NCBI RefSeq assembly: GCF_018137965.1
Contig: NZ_CP073100.1
Location: 1-64,000 of the forward strand
Reading direction: 5' to 3'
Length of the DNA: 64,000 nt
DNA from: Luteolibacter ambystomatis
Lineage (GTDB): Bacteria > Verrucomicrobiota > Verrucomicrobiia > Verrucomicrobiales > Akkermansiaceae
Part shown: in pieces, positions 28,576-37,752 of the stretch
Layout of the letters: every line of letters starts with the position of its first letter
Numbering within the stretch: the stretch's first letter is position 1
The notes under the pieces: model-generated
Seen by the model: only the letters and a program-made list of their open reading frames with translations
Told to the model about the DNA's origin: nothing
Database searches by the model: none
Position numbers and translations under genes: made by a program

Positions 28576-29076
28576 CTATTTCCTCTTTTCGCGCCAAGCC
28601 AGAGTCGTGAGCTGCCAGCCGTCCTTGGCCTTCTTCCATACCAGGGTGAGTTCGCCCGGGCCATCGGCAGGGCGGTAGGACCGGAGGTCCACCAGTGCAT
28701 CCACGGTGGCGATCACCGTGGCCTGATCGCCACCGATCACGATGGAATCGTAGTGCTGGAGGGTGAATTTCGTTTCCTTGGCCAGTGCGCAGAGCGAGTG
28801 GAAGCCGCTTTCGATGTCGCTCTTGGAAAAAGAGCCGTTGGCATCCTGAACCTCCGGCACATCGACGCTCACCTCCTGAGCCAGCAGAGGAGTGAGCTTC
28901 AGCCCGCCCATTTCACGGTTCGCCCTGGAGGAGCCTGCATCGAAAGTGAAAATCTCCAGCAGATCCTTCGTCCGGCGCTTCACCACCTGCTCCGGGGAAA
29001 ACCACCAGAAAAGGCCTCCGGCGACAGCCAGCAGCAGGACGAGGGGAATCAACAAACGGCGCATGGCGGAAAGCAT
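28576..29076 (-). CDS. Hypothetical membrane-anchored protein, NTF2-like
   Basis: A 166-residue protein with one N-terminal membrane helix (about residues 7-26, LLIPLVLLLAVAGGLFWW) and a soluble domain. The ending (GELTLVWKKAKDGWQLTTLAWREKR) is typical of the last strands of NTF2/SnoaL-like domains. Likely anchored in the inner membrane facing the periplasm. Function unknown. It lies downstream of the LptF/LptG-type gene on the same strand, 58 bases away. Confidence 0.6.
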   Translation of the reverse strand: MLSAMRRLLIPLVLLLAVAGGLFWWFSPEQVVKRRTKDLLEIFTFDAGSSRANREMGGLKLTPLLAQEVSVDVPEVQDANGSFSKSDIESGFHSLCALAKETKFTLQHYDSIVIGGDQATVIATVDALVDLRSYRPADGPGELTLVWKKAKDGWQLTTLAWREKRK

Positions 29077-29134
29077 CGTCCATCCCGGAGGACTGGCCAG
29101 TGCCGAATCCCCCTGTGGCGGATTTTTACGACAC

Positions 29135-30256
29135 TCAGCGGAAGCGCGCGCGCCGGAACAAGATCAGGCCGAGGATCACGCACACCACGTTCGGCGACCA
29201 CAAGGCGATCGCTGTTGCGGTGGTGGTGTGGAACTGGTCGGCGATGAAGGTGGAGAGGAAGTAGCCTGCGGCGATGAGCATGCTGAGGATCAATCCGAAG
29301 GAGGTGTCCTGGCGGCGGGTTTTCAGCGCCAGCGGCACGCCCACGAATGCGAAGGCCAGGCAGGCCATCGAAAATGAGTAACGTTTCGTGATTTCGGAAA
29401 GGAAGCTGATCTTCACGCGCTCCTGCATGGCGATCTTTCCCTTCTCCGTCTGTGGGGGCAGGGAATTGACGAAGGCGTGGATCTCATCCGCGCTCATCAC
29501 GCCCGCGCGTGGTTTCTTCGGCCGGGAGTCGGAGAAATTGAGGAACCAGTACTTCGCATCCCCGGTGAAAGCCGGCTGGTACTTGCCCTTGTCGTTCTTC
29601 GTTTCGATGTAGGCACCATCGAGAGTGAGGCGGAACTGCTGCTTGGTCTGGTCCACCAGCAGTTCGACCCGCTTGGCATGCACGTAGGCCGGGGTGGGGC
29701 CGTTCGGGTCGTTCGCCTTGCGGGTTTGATACATGTGGAAGCCGACGAGGGCGTCGCCATCCTTGGCTTCCACGAAGACTTTCTGGTTGCTGAAGCGCGA
29801 CTGCACCGCACCCGGATCGAGCAGGGCCTTCGGGTTCTTCATGACCTCCTTGTAGATCATGTTGTCCAGGGAGGCTTTTGCGCGCGGGGCCACATCCACG
29901 TTCAGCCACAGGCAGAGGCCGGAGAGGATGATGGCTAGAATGAACACCGGCGCGGCGAGGCGCGGCAGGCTGATGCCCGCCACCCGGAAACCGGTGAGCT
30001 CCTGTTCCGAGGAAAGCCGGCCGAATACCAGCAGCACCGCGGAGAGGAAACCCCACGGAATGGTGAACATCATCGAGAACGGCAGGATGTTCAGCGCAAA
30101 GCGGGCGACGAGGCCGAAGGGAATGCGCTGCTCCACCAGCAGCGGCCGGATCTGCTGGAACAAACTGCCCAGCATCAGCACGAGCGACAGGACGATGATG
30201 GCGAAGACGGTGCTCCACAGCACCTGCCTGCCGATGTAACGATCCGAAATCCGCAT
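29135..30256 (-). CDS. LptF/LptG-family lipopolysaccharide export permease
   Basis: Inner-membrane subunit of the LptB2FG transporter that extracts LPS. The start at 30256 (MRISDRYIGRQVLW) gives 373 residues. The frame is open to 30457, but the extra residues have no family match. Topology fits: three N-terminal membrane helices (FAIIVLSLVLMLGSLF; LPFSMMFTIPWGFLSAVLLVFGRL), a large periplasmic jelly-roll domain in the middle (about 115-275), and three C-terminal helices. The SSEQELTGFRVAGIS loop is typical of the YjgP/YjgQ family. I cannot separate LptF from LptG; the partner is not adjacent. Confidence 0.9.
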   Translation of the reverse strand: MRISDRYIGRQVLWSTVFAIIVLSLVLMLGSLFQQIRPLLVEQRIPFGLVARFALNILPFSMMFTIPWGFLSAVLLVFGRLSSEQELTGFRVAGISLPRLAAPVFILAIILSGLCLWLNVDVAPRAKASLDNMIYKEVMKNPKALLDPGAVQSRFSNQKVFVEAKDGDALVGFHMYQTRKANDPNGPTPAYVHAKRVELLVDQTKQQFRLTLDGAYIETKNDKGKYQPAFTGDAKYWFLNFSDSRPKKPRAGVMSADEIHAFVNSLPPQTEKGKIAMQERVKISFLSEITKRYSFSMACLAFAFVGVPLALKTRRQDTSFGLILSMLIAAGYFLSTFIADQFHTTTATAIALWSPNVVCVILGLILFRRARFR

Positions 30257-30607
30257 GAAGGTGCGGAAGCTTGGGCGTGCCCTGCCCGGCTGTCGAGGCG
30301 GGAGATGGATGGTCGTGGGAGAGGTGGAGGCCGACACTCCGGATGGACGGAAAGCGGAGTTGTTCCATTCAAACAGGGTTTTGCCGGTTATTACGTATTT
30401 CCTGATCATTCCGGCGGAAGGCACCGCGGAGCCGATGCCGTTTTCCAACGGAACCATGGGAGCGGATAACCGTTAGAGACCGGCGGGCCTAATTTCCTTG
30501 CGACCCTCCCCCGGATCCGGTTTATCCCCCGGTCGATCTTGGAAAAAGCCACGTCACGCTGGCATGCGCCGCGCTTCCGCTTCGTCCATCCCCTCACCAG
30601 CCGAAAC
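30257..30607. other. Divergent intergenic region, 351 bases
   Basis: This region separates the LptF/G gene (minus) and the M15-like peptidase gene (plus). I see one small hairpin (CCGTTTTCCAACGG, about 30437-30450) and no supported gene. It must contain promoters in both directions, but I cannot assign -35/-10 boxes with confidence. Confidence 0.4.
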
Positions 30608-31225
30608 ATGATCGACACGTCATCTGGACAACTCCCGGCTCCGGCGCTCTCCCGCCGGAAAGCGCTCGCCACCTTCGGCCTCACCGGTCTGGCGCTCGCG
30701 GTTTCCTCCGGTTCCGTGAAAGCGGCGTTTCTCCAGAAGTTTTCGTCCAATATCGATCTTGCCGATCTGCCGCCCGAATGGTGCGCCCGCCAGGGTTCCC
30801 TGCTGGCCGAGTACGCCACCTACCTCTCCGCCATCAAATTGAGCCGTCTCACCGTCCGCCAGGTGATCGACGCGCACGCCAAGGAGCATCAGGGGGTCTG
30901 GAACAGTATCCCGCCGAAAATCTACTGGCGCCAGATCGTGCCCACTCTGCAAGTGATCGATCGTGTGGCCGCCGAAATGAACATCCCGGTGAAGGAGATC
31001 GTCTCCGCCTACCGGAATCCAGCCTACAACGCCCGCTGCCCGGGAGCGAAGAGCGCCTCATGGCATCAGGCGAACGTCGCTTGCGACGTGGTCTTCCACA
31101 CCTCCGCCAGCACGGTGACCGCCGTTACCCGTAATCTTCGCGACCGTGGCCTGTTCAAAGGCGGAGTCGGTGGCTATCCGGGCTTCACCCACATAGACAC
31201 CCGCGGGGTGAATGTGAATTGGTAG
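30608..31225 (+). CDS. Tat-exported M15-like peptidase (YcbK/DUF882 type)
   Basis: A 205-residue protein. The start at 30608 (MIDTSSGQLP) places a twin-arginine signal, LSRRKALATFGLTG, at about residues 14-27, followed by a hydrophobic core and an AxA-type cleavage site. The catalytic region carries the zinc ligands of the M15 family: SAYRNPAYNARCPGAKSASWHQANVACDV (His and Asp) and YPGFTHIDTRG (His). Relatives are D-Ala-D-Ala or LD-carboxypeptidases acting on peptidoglycan in the periplasm. A terminator follows the stop. Confidence 0.82.
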   Translation: MIDTSSGQLPAPALSRRKALATFGLTGLALAVSSGSVKAAFLQKFSSNIDLADLPPEWCARQGSLLAEYATYLSAIKLSRLTVRQVIDAHAKEHQGVWNSIPPKIYWRQIVPTLQVIDRVAAEMNIPVKEIVSAYRNPAYNARCPGAKSASWHQANVACDVVFHTSASTVTAVTRNLRDRGLFKGGVGGYPGFTHIDTRGVNVNW

Positions 31226-31250
31226 GCCGGACGATCCGCCTTTGTGAGAG

Positions 31251-31282
31251 CGCCGGATGACCTATGGGTCCCGGCGTTTTTT
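31251..31282 (+). terminator. Terminator of the M15-like peptidase gene
   Basis: CGCCGG (31251-31256) pairs with CCGGCG (31271-31276) around an inner GACC/GGTC stem with a short bulge. Six T follow. Confidence 0.75.
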
Positions 31283-31313
31283 CATGCCCCGGCTCATGGT
31301 CCGAAAATGGCAC

Positions 31314-31341
31314 TGGCATCGGAGAGGCATTTCCGATGCCA
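31314..31341. repeat. Isolated hairpin in convergent spacer
   Basis: TGGCATCGGA (31314-31323) and TCCGATGCCA (31332-31341) form a perfect 10-bp stem with an 8-base loop. No T-run follows. The remainder of the 31226-31526 spacer, between convergent genes, shows no gene. It may be a single palindromic repeat unit. Confidence 0.5.
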
Positions 31342-31526
31342 GGAGAACCGAAGGGGGATGGGGTGGGGTTTGTAAAACCAAGGACAGTGTTGGGAAACAG
31401 CCAGGGGAACAGCGATCCCTGACGACGCGACCTTATCAAATCCAGAGGGTTGCAACATGCCGGGATCGCGTAAGCAATATCCTACGCAATGGGACGGGCC
31501 TCTGGCGCTGAAGATAGGCCAAGTTC

Positions 31527-32285
31527 TCAGCCCAACACTACTCCCACCGGGCAATGGTCGGAGCCATGCACATGGGGCAGGATCGAGGCGGACTTCACGT
31601 TGCCCATGAAGGATGGCGTGACGCCGAAGTAGTCGATGCGCCACCCGACGTTGTTCTGGCGGGCATTGGCGCGGTAGGACCACCATGAGTAGTGGCCGGG
31701 TTGGTCCGGGTGGAAGTGGCGGAAGCTGTCGGTGAAGCCGGCTCCCAGTAGTTCCGTGAAGCTGGCACGCTCCTCGTCCGAGAACCCCGGGTTCTTGCGG
31801 TTGGAGGCCGGGCGGGCGAGGTCGATCTCGTGGTGGGCCACGTTGAGGTCGCCGCAGAAAATCACCGGTTTGTGCGCGGCGAGAGTTTGCAAATGATGGC
31901 GGAAGGCCGCGTCCCACTGAAGGCGGTAGGGCAAACGGCGCAGCTCGTCCTGGGCATTCGGGGTGTAAACGTTCACCAGGGCGAAATCGGGATACTCCAG
32001 CGTCAACACACGGCCCTCGGTATCATGCTCGTCGATGCCCATGCCCTCGGTGACATTGAGAGGCTGGTCGCGGGTGAAGACCGCCACACCGGAGTAGCCG
32101 GGTTTCTGGGCGGAGTTCCAGAAGGCATGGTAGCCGTCCAGCTCCGGCGGCAGGGTGACCTGCTCGCGGCGGGCCTTGGTTTCCTGGAGGCAGAGGATGT
32201 CCGGTTTCTCGGTGCCGACGAATTCGCCGAAGCCCTTGCCAAGCACGGCGCGCAGGCCGTTCACGTTCCAAGAGAGGAGTTTCAT
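31527..32285 (-). CDS. xthA: Exodeoxyribonuclease III
   Basis: AP endonuclease/3'-5' exonuclease for base excision repair. The start at 32285 gives MKLLSWNVNGLRA, the family N-terminus, and 252 residues. Motifs: DILCLQETKA with the metal-binding Glu, SGVAVFTRD, ICGDLNVAHHEIDLARP and the terminal GSDHCPVG with the catalytic His. The frame continues upstream through the rpsI gene, but that part is out-of-frame ribosomal sequence and is not coding here. It is separated from rpsI by a strong terminator. Confidence 0.95.
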   Translation of the reverse strand: MKLLSWNVNGLRAVLGKGFGEFVGTEKPDILCLQETKARREQVTLPPELDGYHAFWNSAQKPGYSGVAVFTRDQPLNVTEGMGIDEHDTEGRVLTLEYPDFALVNVYTPNAQDELRRLPYRLQWDAAFRHHLQTLAAHKPVIFCGDLNVAHHEIDLARPASNRKNPGFSDEERASFTELLGAGFTDSFRHFHPDQPGHYSWWSYRANARQNNVGWRIDYFGVTPSFMGNVKSASILPHVHGSDHCPVGVVLG

Positions 32286-32348
32286 GGCGGAAAGAGGAAC
32301 GCGGGATGGGGCGGCTCGGAAAGCCAAAAGCGTTCCGTATCGAAAACG

Positions 32349-32381
32349 AAAAAGCCGCATCCCGTGAGGATGCGGCTTTTT
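32349..32381 (-). terminator. Terminator of the rplM-rpsI operon
   Basis: AAAAAGCCGCATCC (32349-32362) pairs perfectly with GGATGCGGCTTTTT (32368-32381) over a 5-base loop. On the minus strand it ends in a T-run. It lies just after the rpsI stop at 32402. Confidence 0.9.
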
Positions 32382-32401
32382 CCAAAAACGATTCGATTCG
32401 C

Positions 32402-32797
32402 TTAGCGCTTGGAGAACTGGAAGCGGGCGCGGGCGCCAGGCTGACCGGATTTCTTGCGCTCCTTCATGCGAGGGTCGCGGGTGAGGTAGCCGAGCGGCTT
32501 GATCAGCTTGCGGGTTTCCGGGTCGTGCAGGTTGAGGGCACGGGAAACAGCGTGGCGGATGGCGATGGCCTGGGCCGGGGTGCCACCACCCTTGACGACG
32601 ACGTTGAGGTCGAACTTGTTGACCAGCGCGGCGGCTTGGAACGGAGCGAGAACGGAGTTCTGCAGCTCGATGGTCGGAAGATAGTCTTCGAACAGACGGC
32701 CGTTGATGGTGATCTGGCCGGTGCCTTCGGTCATCCAGACGCGGGCGACGGCGGTCTTGCGGCGGCCGGTGGCGCTGTGGGTGGTGGTGGCGGACAT
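32402..32797 (-). CDS. rpsI: 30S ribosomal protein S9
   Basis: A 131-residue ribosomal protein with the typical core TGRRKTAVARVWM, VVVKGGGTPAQAIAIRHAVSRAL, and a basic C-terminus ending RFQFSKR that reaches the P-site tRNA. It follows rplM with a 20-base gap, the conserved operon order. Confidence 0.98.
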   Translation of the reverse strand: MSATTTHSATGRRKTAVARVWMTEGTGQITINGRLFEDYLPTIELQNSVLAPFQAAALVNKFDLNVVVKGGGTPAQAIAIRHAVSRALNLHDPETRKLIKPLGYLTRDPRMKERKKSGQPGARARFQFSKR

Positions 32798-32817
32798 GAG
32801 AATTGGAGAGGCTGGGA

Positions 32818-33249
32818 TTAGCGGACTTCGCGGACGGTCGGCTGCTGGGCTTCGTGCGGGTGCTCGGCACCGGCGTAAACCTTCAGCTTGGTGAACTGGG
32901 AGCGGCCAAGGCGGGTTTTCGGGATCATGCCCCAGACGGCGTTCTCGACGAGGAGGACCGGGCGGCGCTTGCGGATCATGCGCGGGGTCTCGACCTTTTT
33001 GCCGCCGACGTAGCCGGAGAAACGGGTGTAGATCTTGTCGATTTCCTTGGTGCCGGTGAGGCGGACGTGCTCGGCATTGATCACGATCACGAAATCGCCG
33101 GTATCGACGTGGGTGGTGAAGATGGGCTTGCCCTTACCACGGAGCAGGTTGGCGGCCTCGACGGCGACTTGACCGAGGACCTTGTCCTTGGCGTCGATCA
33201 CATACCACTTGCGCTCGACTTCGTGAGGCTTGGCGGAAAACGTTTTCAT
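32818..33249 (-). CDS. rplM: 50S ribosomal protein L13
   Basis: A 143-residue protein starting at 33249 ([19 protein letters not shown]). Motifs: [37 protein letters not shown] and [13 protein letters not shown]. The frame is open upstream to 33354, but that extension is not family-like. First gene of the rplM-rpsI operon. Confidence 0.98.
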   Translation of the reverse strand: MKTFSAKPHEVERKWYVIDAKDKVLGQVAVEAANLLRGKGKPIFTTHVDTGDFVIVINAEHVRLTGTKEIDKIYTRFSGYVGGKKVETPRMIRKRRPVLLVENAVWGMIPKTRLGRSQFTKLKVYAGAEHPHEAQQPTVREVR

Positions 33250-33520
33250 GGCGAATCGTGAAATGCCTCCTGCGCTCGCAACCGGCTGCTCGCGGGGCGG
33301 AGGGGCGCGCAATCTAGGGACGACCCCATGGGGTGTCAACCGGGAAATCGTCAAAAAGCTGGGGCTCCGGAACCATGGGCGGGCGGGATTCTTGAAAAGA
33401 AATCCGCAGGGAAGGTGACGGATGCTACGGAAATCTCAAATTTGAAATTCGGGCCGGTCCACCTGCCGGTTGTTCCGCTCCGCTCTTGACCCTGCGGGCC
33501 GAACAAGGCTCCGGTGGGGC

Positions 33521-34618
33521 GTGGATTCGGTGACTCACGTGGTGATGGGGGCGGCCATCGGGGAGGCGTTGCTGGGCAAAAAGCTCGGCAACCGCGCGCT
33601 GGCGTGGGGGGCGCTCTTTGGCAGCCTGCCGGACATCGACGTGCTGTTCGGGATGGTCGCGGACACGTCTTGGAATCTGATGCTCCACCGCGGCATCACC
33701 CACTCGCTGTTGCTATGGGTAGTGGCGGTGTTCGGATTGTCGCCCTGGCTGGCGAAGCTGTGGAAGAAGGACAAGGTCACCCGGAACCAAGCCGCGGGGT
33801 TCATTGCGGCGGCGATGGGCAGCCACCTGCTGCTCGACTGCCTGACGACTTATGGGACCAAGGTGTTCTCTCCGTTTTCGAATTATCCGGTCGGGTTCAG
33901 TTGCCTTTTCATCATCGATCCCTTTGTCACCCTGCCGCTGTTGGTGGCGGTGGTGTGGCTGGCGTTTCTCAGGAAAAAGGACCCGAAGCGGCAAAAGTTG
34001 TGCCGCCGTGGTCTGATGATCCCTGCTATTTATATAGGGGTGGCGGTGGCGGCGAAGTTCTGGGTCTCGTCCGGGTTCGAGGCGGATCTACAGCGCCGTC
34101 AGGTAACGCTCCAGCGCCGAATGGAGGCACCCACTCTGTTCAATATCCTGTTGTGGCGCTCGGTCGTCGACCGGGGGGATGAATTCTGGATCGGCTACAA
34201 GTCGGTCTTCGAGACTCCGACCACGCCGGTGCGCTGGGTGGTGGTGCCGAAAGGGAGGGAGTCTTTCGCGTTGGTCGCGGAGATGCCCGAGGCCAAACGG
34301 GTGGAGAGTTTCTCCAACGGCTGGTGGATCGCTCGCCCGACTGCGAAGGGGGTCTGGCTCGCTGACTTGCGCTTCGGGGAAATGCGCGGCTGGGAGAGAA
34401 AGACGAATGTGGATCTGCGACCGACGTTCAGCTGGCAGCTCTACAAGGATGCGGACGAGGACCGTCTGCGCAGGATCCAGCCATCGGACCGGAATGCGGG
34501 TGAGCATCTGAAGCGCCTCGCGATGCGGATGTTCGGGAATCGTGCCGATTGGGAGGGCAACCCGCGCCTCACGGGAAATCCGGGCAGCCTGCCGGAGATC
34601 CTGGAGGCGGTGGAGTGA
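33521..34618 (+). CDS. YdjM-like membrane-bound metal-dependent hydrolase
   Basis: A 365-residue protein that probably starts at GTG 33521 (VDSVTHVVMGAAIGEALLG). The N-terminal half is a DUF457/YdjM-type membrane domain, with metal-binding motifs DSVTHVVMG, GSLPDIDVL, MLHRGITHSLLLW and GSHLLLDCLTTYG, plus five or so hydrophobic helices. The C-terminal roughly 180 residues are soluble and unrecognised. Relatives act on membrane lipids; the substrate is unknown. It converges toward glmS across a repeat-containing spacer. Confidence 0.82.
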   Translation: MDSVTHVVMGAAIGEALLGKKLGNRALAWGALFGSLPDIDVLFGMVADTSWNLMLHRGITHSLLLWVVAVFGLSPWLAKLWKKDKVTRNQAAGFIAAAMGSHLLLDCLTTYGTKVFSPFSNYPVGFSCLFIIDPFVTLPLLVAVVWLAFLRKKDPKRQKLCRRGLMIPAIYIGVAVAAKFWVSSGFEADLQRRQVTLQRRMEAPTLFNILLWRSVVDRGDEFWIGYKSVFETPTTPVRWVVVPKGRESFALVAEMPEAKRVESFSNGWWIARPTAKGVWLADLRFGEMRGWERKTNVDLRPTFSWQLYKDADEDRLRRIQPSDRNAGEHLKRLAMRMFGNRADWEGNPRLTGNPGSLPEILEAVE

Positions 34619-34671
34619 AGGGAGAAGGGAGTTGCTTGTGGCTCTCCTGCCATTGCAAGGGCTCGGAGTCC

Positions 34672-34942
34672 CGACCTCGAAGAGGTCGTAGAACATAGCC
34701 GGAGGTTGAGGAGCCTCGGCGACGATACCTCCGGATCGTAGTTCTCTCTAGGAATCCGCACCCATGCGTCAGCAGGGTGCGGAAGGCGGATGAGCTTTAA
34801 GACCTCCGCTGCGAAAGGGGGCGCATCCGCCTGTCGGCCCTGCTGCGACCCCTCCGGGGTCGGAAGAAAATCAAAAAGATGCACTGAATCCGGAGGTCAC
34901 TGCGCGACGCTCCGGCTATGATCCGCGACCTCTCCGAGGTCG
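34672..34942. mobile_element. MITE-like intergenic element with imperfect terminal inverted repeats
   Basis: The left arm (34672-34736) and the reverse complement of the right arm (34888-34942) share CGACCTCG-AGAGGTCG, then CATAGCCGGAG, then ACCTCCGGAT in the same order; the left arm has a roughly 10-base insertion. Each arm begins with a 7-bp hairpin (CGACCTC/GAGGTCG). A third hairpin, CGACCCC/GGGGTCG, lies at 34846-34862. There is no credible open frame. It lies between two convergent genes in a 386-base spacer that holds nothing else I recognise. Confidence 0.65.
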
Positions 34943-35004
34943 TAAGAGGGATGGCTCAACCATGAAGATCATCTGGTGGCGCAAGCGTCCACACTCCAGA
35001 CCGT

Positions 35005-36846
35005 TCACTCCACCGTCACGCTCTTCGCGAGGTTGCGGGGCTGGTCGATCTCGCAACCGCGGGCGTTGGCCACGTGATAGGCGAAGAGCTGGAGAGCAAC
35101 AGCGGCCGGAATGGTGGCGACCAAGGGATGGGTGCGCGGAATTTCAATCACATCATCCATCACCGCGGCGGCTTCGTGATCGCCTTCGGTGATGATGCCG
35201 AGAATGCGGGCACCGCGGGCGCGGCATTCCTCGACGTTGCCGAGGGTTTTGTCCTTGCCCGGGATATCACAAGCCAGCGCGACGACCGGCGTGTCTTTTT
35301 CCAGCAGGGCAATCGGGCCGTGTTTCAGCTCGGCGGCGTGATAGCCCTCCGCATGGATGTACGAGATCTCCTTGAGTTTGAGCGCGCCTTCCAGCGCGAC
35401 GGGATACATCGGTCCGCGGCCGATGAAGAACGCGTGCTCGTTCTTCGCGTAGCGTGCGGCGATCTCCGCGATGTGGTCGCTCTGCCGCACCGTGCGGGCG
35501 ACGAGATCCGGGATCGATTCGATGGCCTTGGCGAGCTGCATGCCCTCCTCGCGGGAGAAGCGGCGGCCACGGCCCAGCTTGAGTGCCATCATCAGCAGGA
35601 TCGCGACCTGGCAGGTGAAGGCCTTGGTGGAGGCGACTGAGATTTCCGGACCGGCGTGGAGATAGACACCGCGCGAGGTTTCACGGGCGATGGTGGAGCC
35701 CACGACGTTGCACAGGCTCATCACGAACGCTCCCTTCTGGATCGCCTCACGGACCGCTGCGAGCGTGTCGGCGGTTTCACCGGACTGGGAGATGGCGACG
35801 ACGAGGTCGTTGCGGCTGACGATTGGATTGCGGTAGCGGAACTCCGCCGCCTGCTGCACTTCCGCGGGAATGTTCGCAAGATCTTCGAATGCATACTCAC
35901 CCACCAGACCGGCGTGCAGCGAGGTGCCACAGCCGACGAGGACGATACGGGAAATCTCCGCCAGTTCGCGCGGCGAGGTGCCCATGCCGGACAGCACGGA
36001 GGTGCCGAGATTGAAATCGAGACGGCCACGGATGGCATTGGCCAGCGCGTCCGGCTGCTCGTGGATTTCCTTGAGCATGAAATGCGCGTAGCCGCCTTTC
36101 TCCGCAGCGGTGGCATCGAAGCCCAGCTCGGCGATCTCGCGGGTCACCGGCACGTTGTTCAGGTCGCGGATGTCGATGGAGTCCGCGGTGACGGTGGCGA
36201 TGTCGTTGTCATTAAGATAAATGACCCGTTGCGTGTGCGAGAGGATCGCGGAGGCATCGGAGGCGATGATGGTTTCACCTTCGCCCACGCCGATGACGAT
36301 CGGGCTGCCACGGCGGGCGGTCACGATCTTGCCGGGTTCGCGTGCGGACAGCACGGCGATGCCGAAGGTGCCCTCCACCTGGTGGAGCGCATCGCAGACG
36401 GCTTGGAACAGGTTGCTCTTGTAGCTGTCTCCGATGAGATGCGAGAGCACTTCGGTATCGGTATCGGAAAGGAACAGGTGGCCTTTCGCTTCGAGGCGCG
36501 CACGCAGGGCGCGGTAGTTCTCGATGATGCCGTTGTGAACGAGCGCGATGTCTCCGGATTGGTCGAGGTGCGGGTGGGCGTTCGCCTCGGTGGGCGGACC
36601 GTGGGTGGCCCAGCGGGTGTGGGCGATGCCGGTGCCGCTGCGGCTGAAACGTTCCGCCGGCCACTCGGCGCGGGCTTTTTCGCTCAATGCGGAGACTTTC
36701 CCCGGAGCCTTGGTGACGACGATCTTGCCGTCATCGAGCAGGGCCACGCCCGCGGAATCGTAGCCACGGTATTCCAGCCTGCGAAGGCCGTTGATGAGAA
36801 CGGACGCCGCGTCCGCTTTGCCAAGGTATCCGACGATGCCGCACAT
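35005..36846 (-). CDS. glmS: Glutamine-fructose-6-phosphate aminotransferase
   Basis: First committed step of amino-sugar synthesis: fructose-6-phosphate plus glutamine to glucosamine-6-phosphate. The 613 residues have normal length. Cys2 (MCGIVGYLG) is the glutaminase nucleophile. Further motifs: RWATHGPPTEANAHPH, GHLFLSDTDTEVLSH, two SIS domains with CGTSLHAGL and SQSGETADTLAA, and the C-terminal QPRNLAKSVTVE. It lies downstream of the GlmU-like gene and glmM on the same strand. I see no glmS ribozyme in the 51-base upstream gap. Confidence 0.97.
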   Translation of the reverse strand: MCGIVGYLGKADAASVLINGLRRLEYRGYDSAGVALLDDGKIVVTKAPGKVSALSEKARAEWPAERFSRSGTGIAHTRWATHGPPTEANAHPHLDQSGDIALVHNGIIENYRALRARLEAKGHLFLSDTDTEVLSHLIGDSYKSNLFQAVCDALHQVEGTFGIAVLSAREPGKIVTARRGSPIVIGVGEGETIIASDASAILSHTQRVIYLNDNDIATVTADSIDIRDLNNVPVTREIAELGFDATAAEKGGYAHFMLKEIHEQPDALANAIRGRLDFNLGTSVLSGMGTSPRELAEISRIVLVGCGTSLHAGLVGEYAFEDLANIPAEVQQAAEFRYRNPIVSRNDLVVAISQSGETADTLAAVREAIQKGAFVMSLCNVVGSTIARETSRGVYLHAGPEISVASTKAFTCQVAILLMMALKLGRGRRFSREEGMQLAKAIESIPDLVARTVRQSDHIAEIAARYAKNEHAFFIGRGPMYPVALEGALKLKEISYIHAEGYHAAELKHGPIALLEKDTPVVALACDIPGKDKTLGNVEECRARGARILGIITEGDHEAAAVMDDVIEIPRTHPLVATIPAAVALQLFAYHVANARGCEIDQPRNLAKSVTVE

Positions 36847-36897
36847 GGATTGAGAAATGCTAAATTCTAAATTTCAAATTCTAAACGAAGAGAAGAC

Positions 36898-37743
36898 CTA
36901 GTCCGAGGTCTTGTCTTTTTGAATGATATCGCCGGGACGGGTGGACGTTCCGGGCCAGAGCTTGCGCCCGCAGTAGATGGAAGTGTGGATGCCGGTGTGG
37001 ACGCCATCACCGATGATGGCTCCGAATTTCCGGCGGCCGGTATCAACGAGCACGCCGTCCACCATCGAGTGGTGGTTTTTGCCGTCATGACGGAAATTGG
37101 AGACAATGGTGCCCGCGCCGAAGTTCACCTTCTCGCCGATGATGGAATCGCCGACATACGACAGGTGGCCGATGCTGGCCTTGTCGAGGAGGATGCTGTT
37201 CTTGATCTCGACGGCTTGGCCTACGTGGCAGTTCGCTCCGATGGAGGTGTTGCCCCGGATGTAGCAGTTCGGGCCCAGCTTGCTGCCGGGGCCGACGATG
37301 ACATTGCCCTCGATATAGACGCCGGGAAGGATGCGCGCGCCGGGAGAGAGGTGAAGGATGCCCTCGACGACCGCGGAGGGATGAAGGTCGCCCTCGATGC
37401 GGGATTCCAGCAGTCCGGAGACGAGCTGCTCGTTCGCTTTCAGAAGATCCCAGGGATAGCGGATGAAGAACGATCGCGCGGCGGTGCGGGGCGCGCTGAG
37501 ATCCGGTGTTTCCCCGGTCCACGCCAGTACGCCACCTTCGGGATCGACAAGGGTTTTCACCTCCGGATCATGGAACAGCGCGGCATCCTCCGCATCGATC
37601 CAGGCATGGGGATGGATGTGCGCTCCCGGCTGCGGCCACGATGCACGTAGTAGGTCGTGGCGGGCCCGCAGCGGCAGATTGCCAATCGGGAAGTCCTCCA
37701 GCTCGCGGGTGAGCGTGACCGGGTGGCAGGTGGTGGTGCTCAT
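36898..37743 (-). CDS. GlmU-like left-handed beta-helix acyltransferase
   Basis: A 281-residue protein. From about residue 115 on it has hexapeptide repeats typical of left-handed beta-helix transferases (GDLHPSAVVEGILHLSPGARILPG, YIEGNVIVGPGSKLGPNCYIRGNTSIGANCHVGQ, NFGAGTIVSNF). The end, STRPGDIIQKD, resembles GlmU C-termini. The first 110 residues lack the LxxGxGTRM nucleotide-binding motif, so it is not a bifunctional GlmU. Position between glmM (9-base gap) and glmS suggests it acetylates glucosamine-1-phosphate; the uridylyltransferase would then be elsewhere. Confidence 0.78.
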   Translation of the reverse strand: MSTTTCHPVTLTRELEDFPIGNLPLRARHDLLRASWPQPGAHIHPHAWIDAEDAALFHDPEVKTLVDPEGGVLAWTGETPDLSAPRTAARSFFIRYPWDLLKANEQLVSGLLESRIEGDLHPSAVVEGILHLSPGARILPGVYIEGNVIVGPGSKLGPNCYIRGNTSIGANCHVGQAVEIKNSILLDKASIGHLSYVGDSIIGEKVNFGAGTIVSNFRHDGKNHHSMVDGVLVDTGRRKFGAIIGDGVHTGIHTSIYCGRKLWPGTSTRPGDIIQKDKTSD

Positions 37744-37752
37744 GGCTCCGGA

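Noticed and set aside
32286..32870. N-terminal extension of exonuclease III through the rpsI gene
   Set aside because: It is out-of-frame ribosomal sequence and crosses a strong terminator; the family start is at 32285.
35656..36870. Long plus-strand frame opposite glmS
   Set aside because: Antisense shadow of a highly conserved gene, with low-complexity composition.
36847..36897. glmS ribozyme
   Set aside because: The gap is only 51 bases and AT-rich, too short for the ribozyme.
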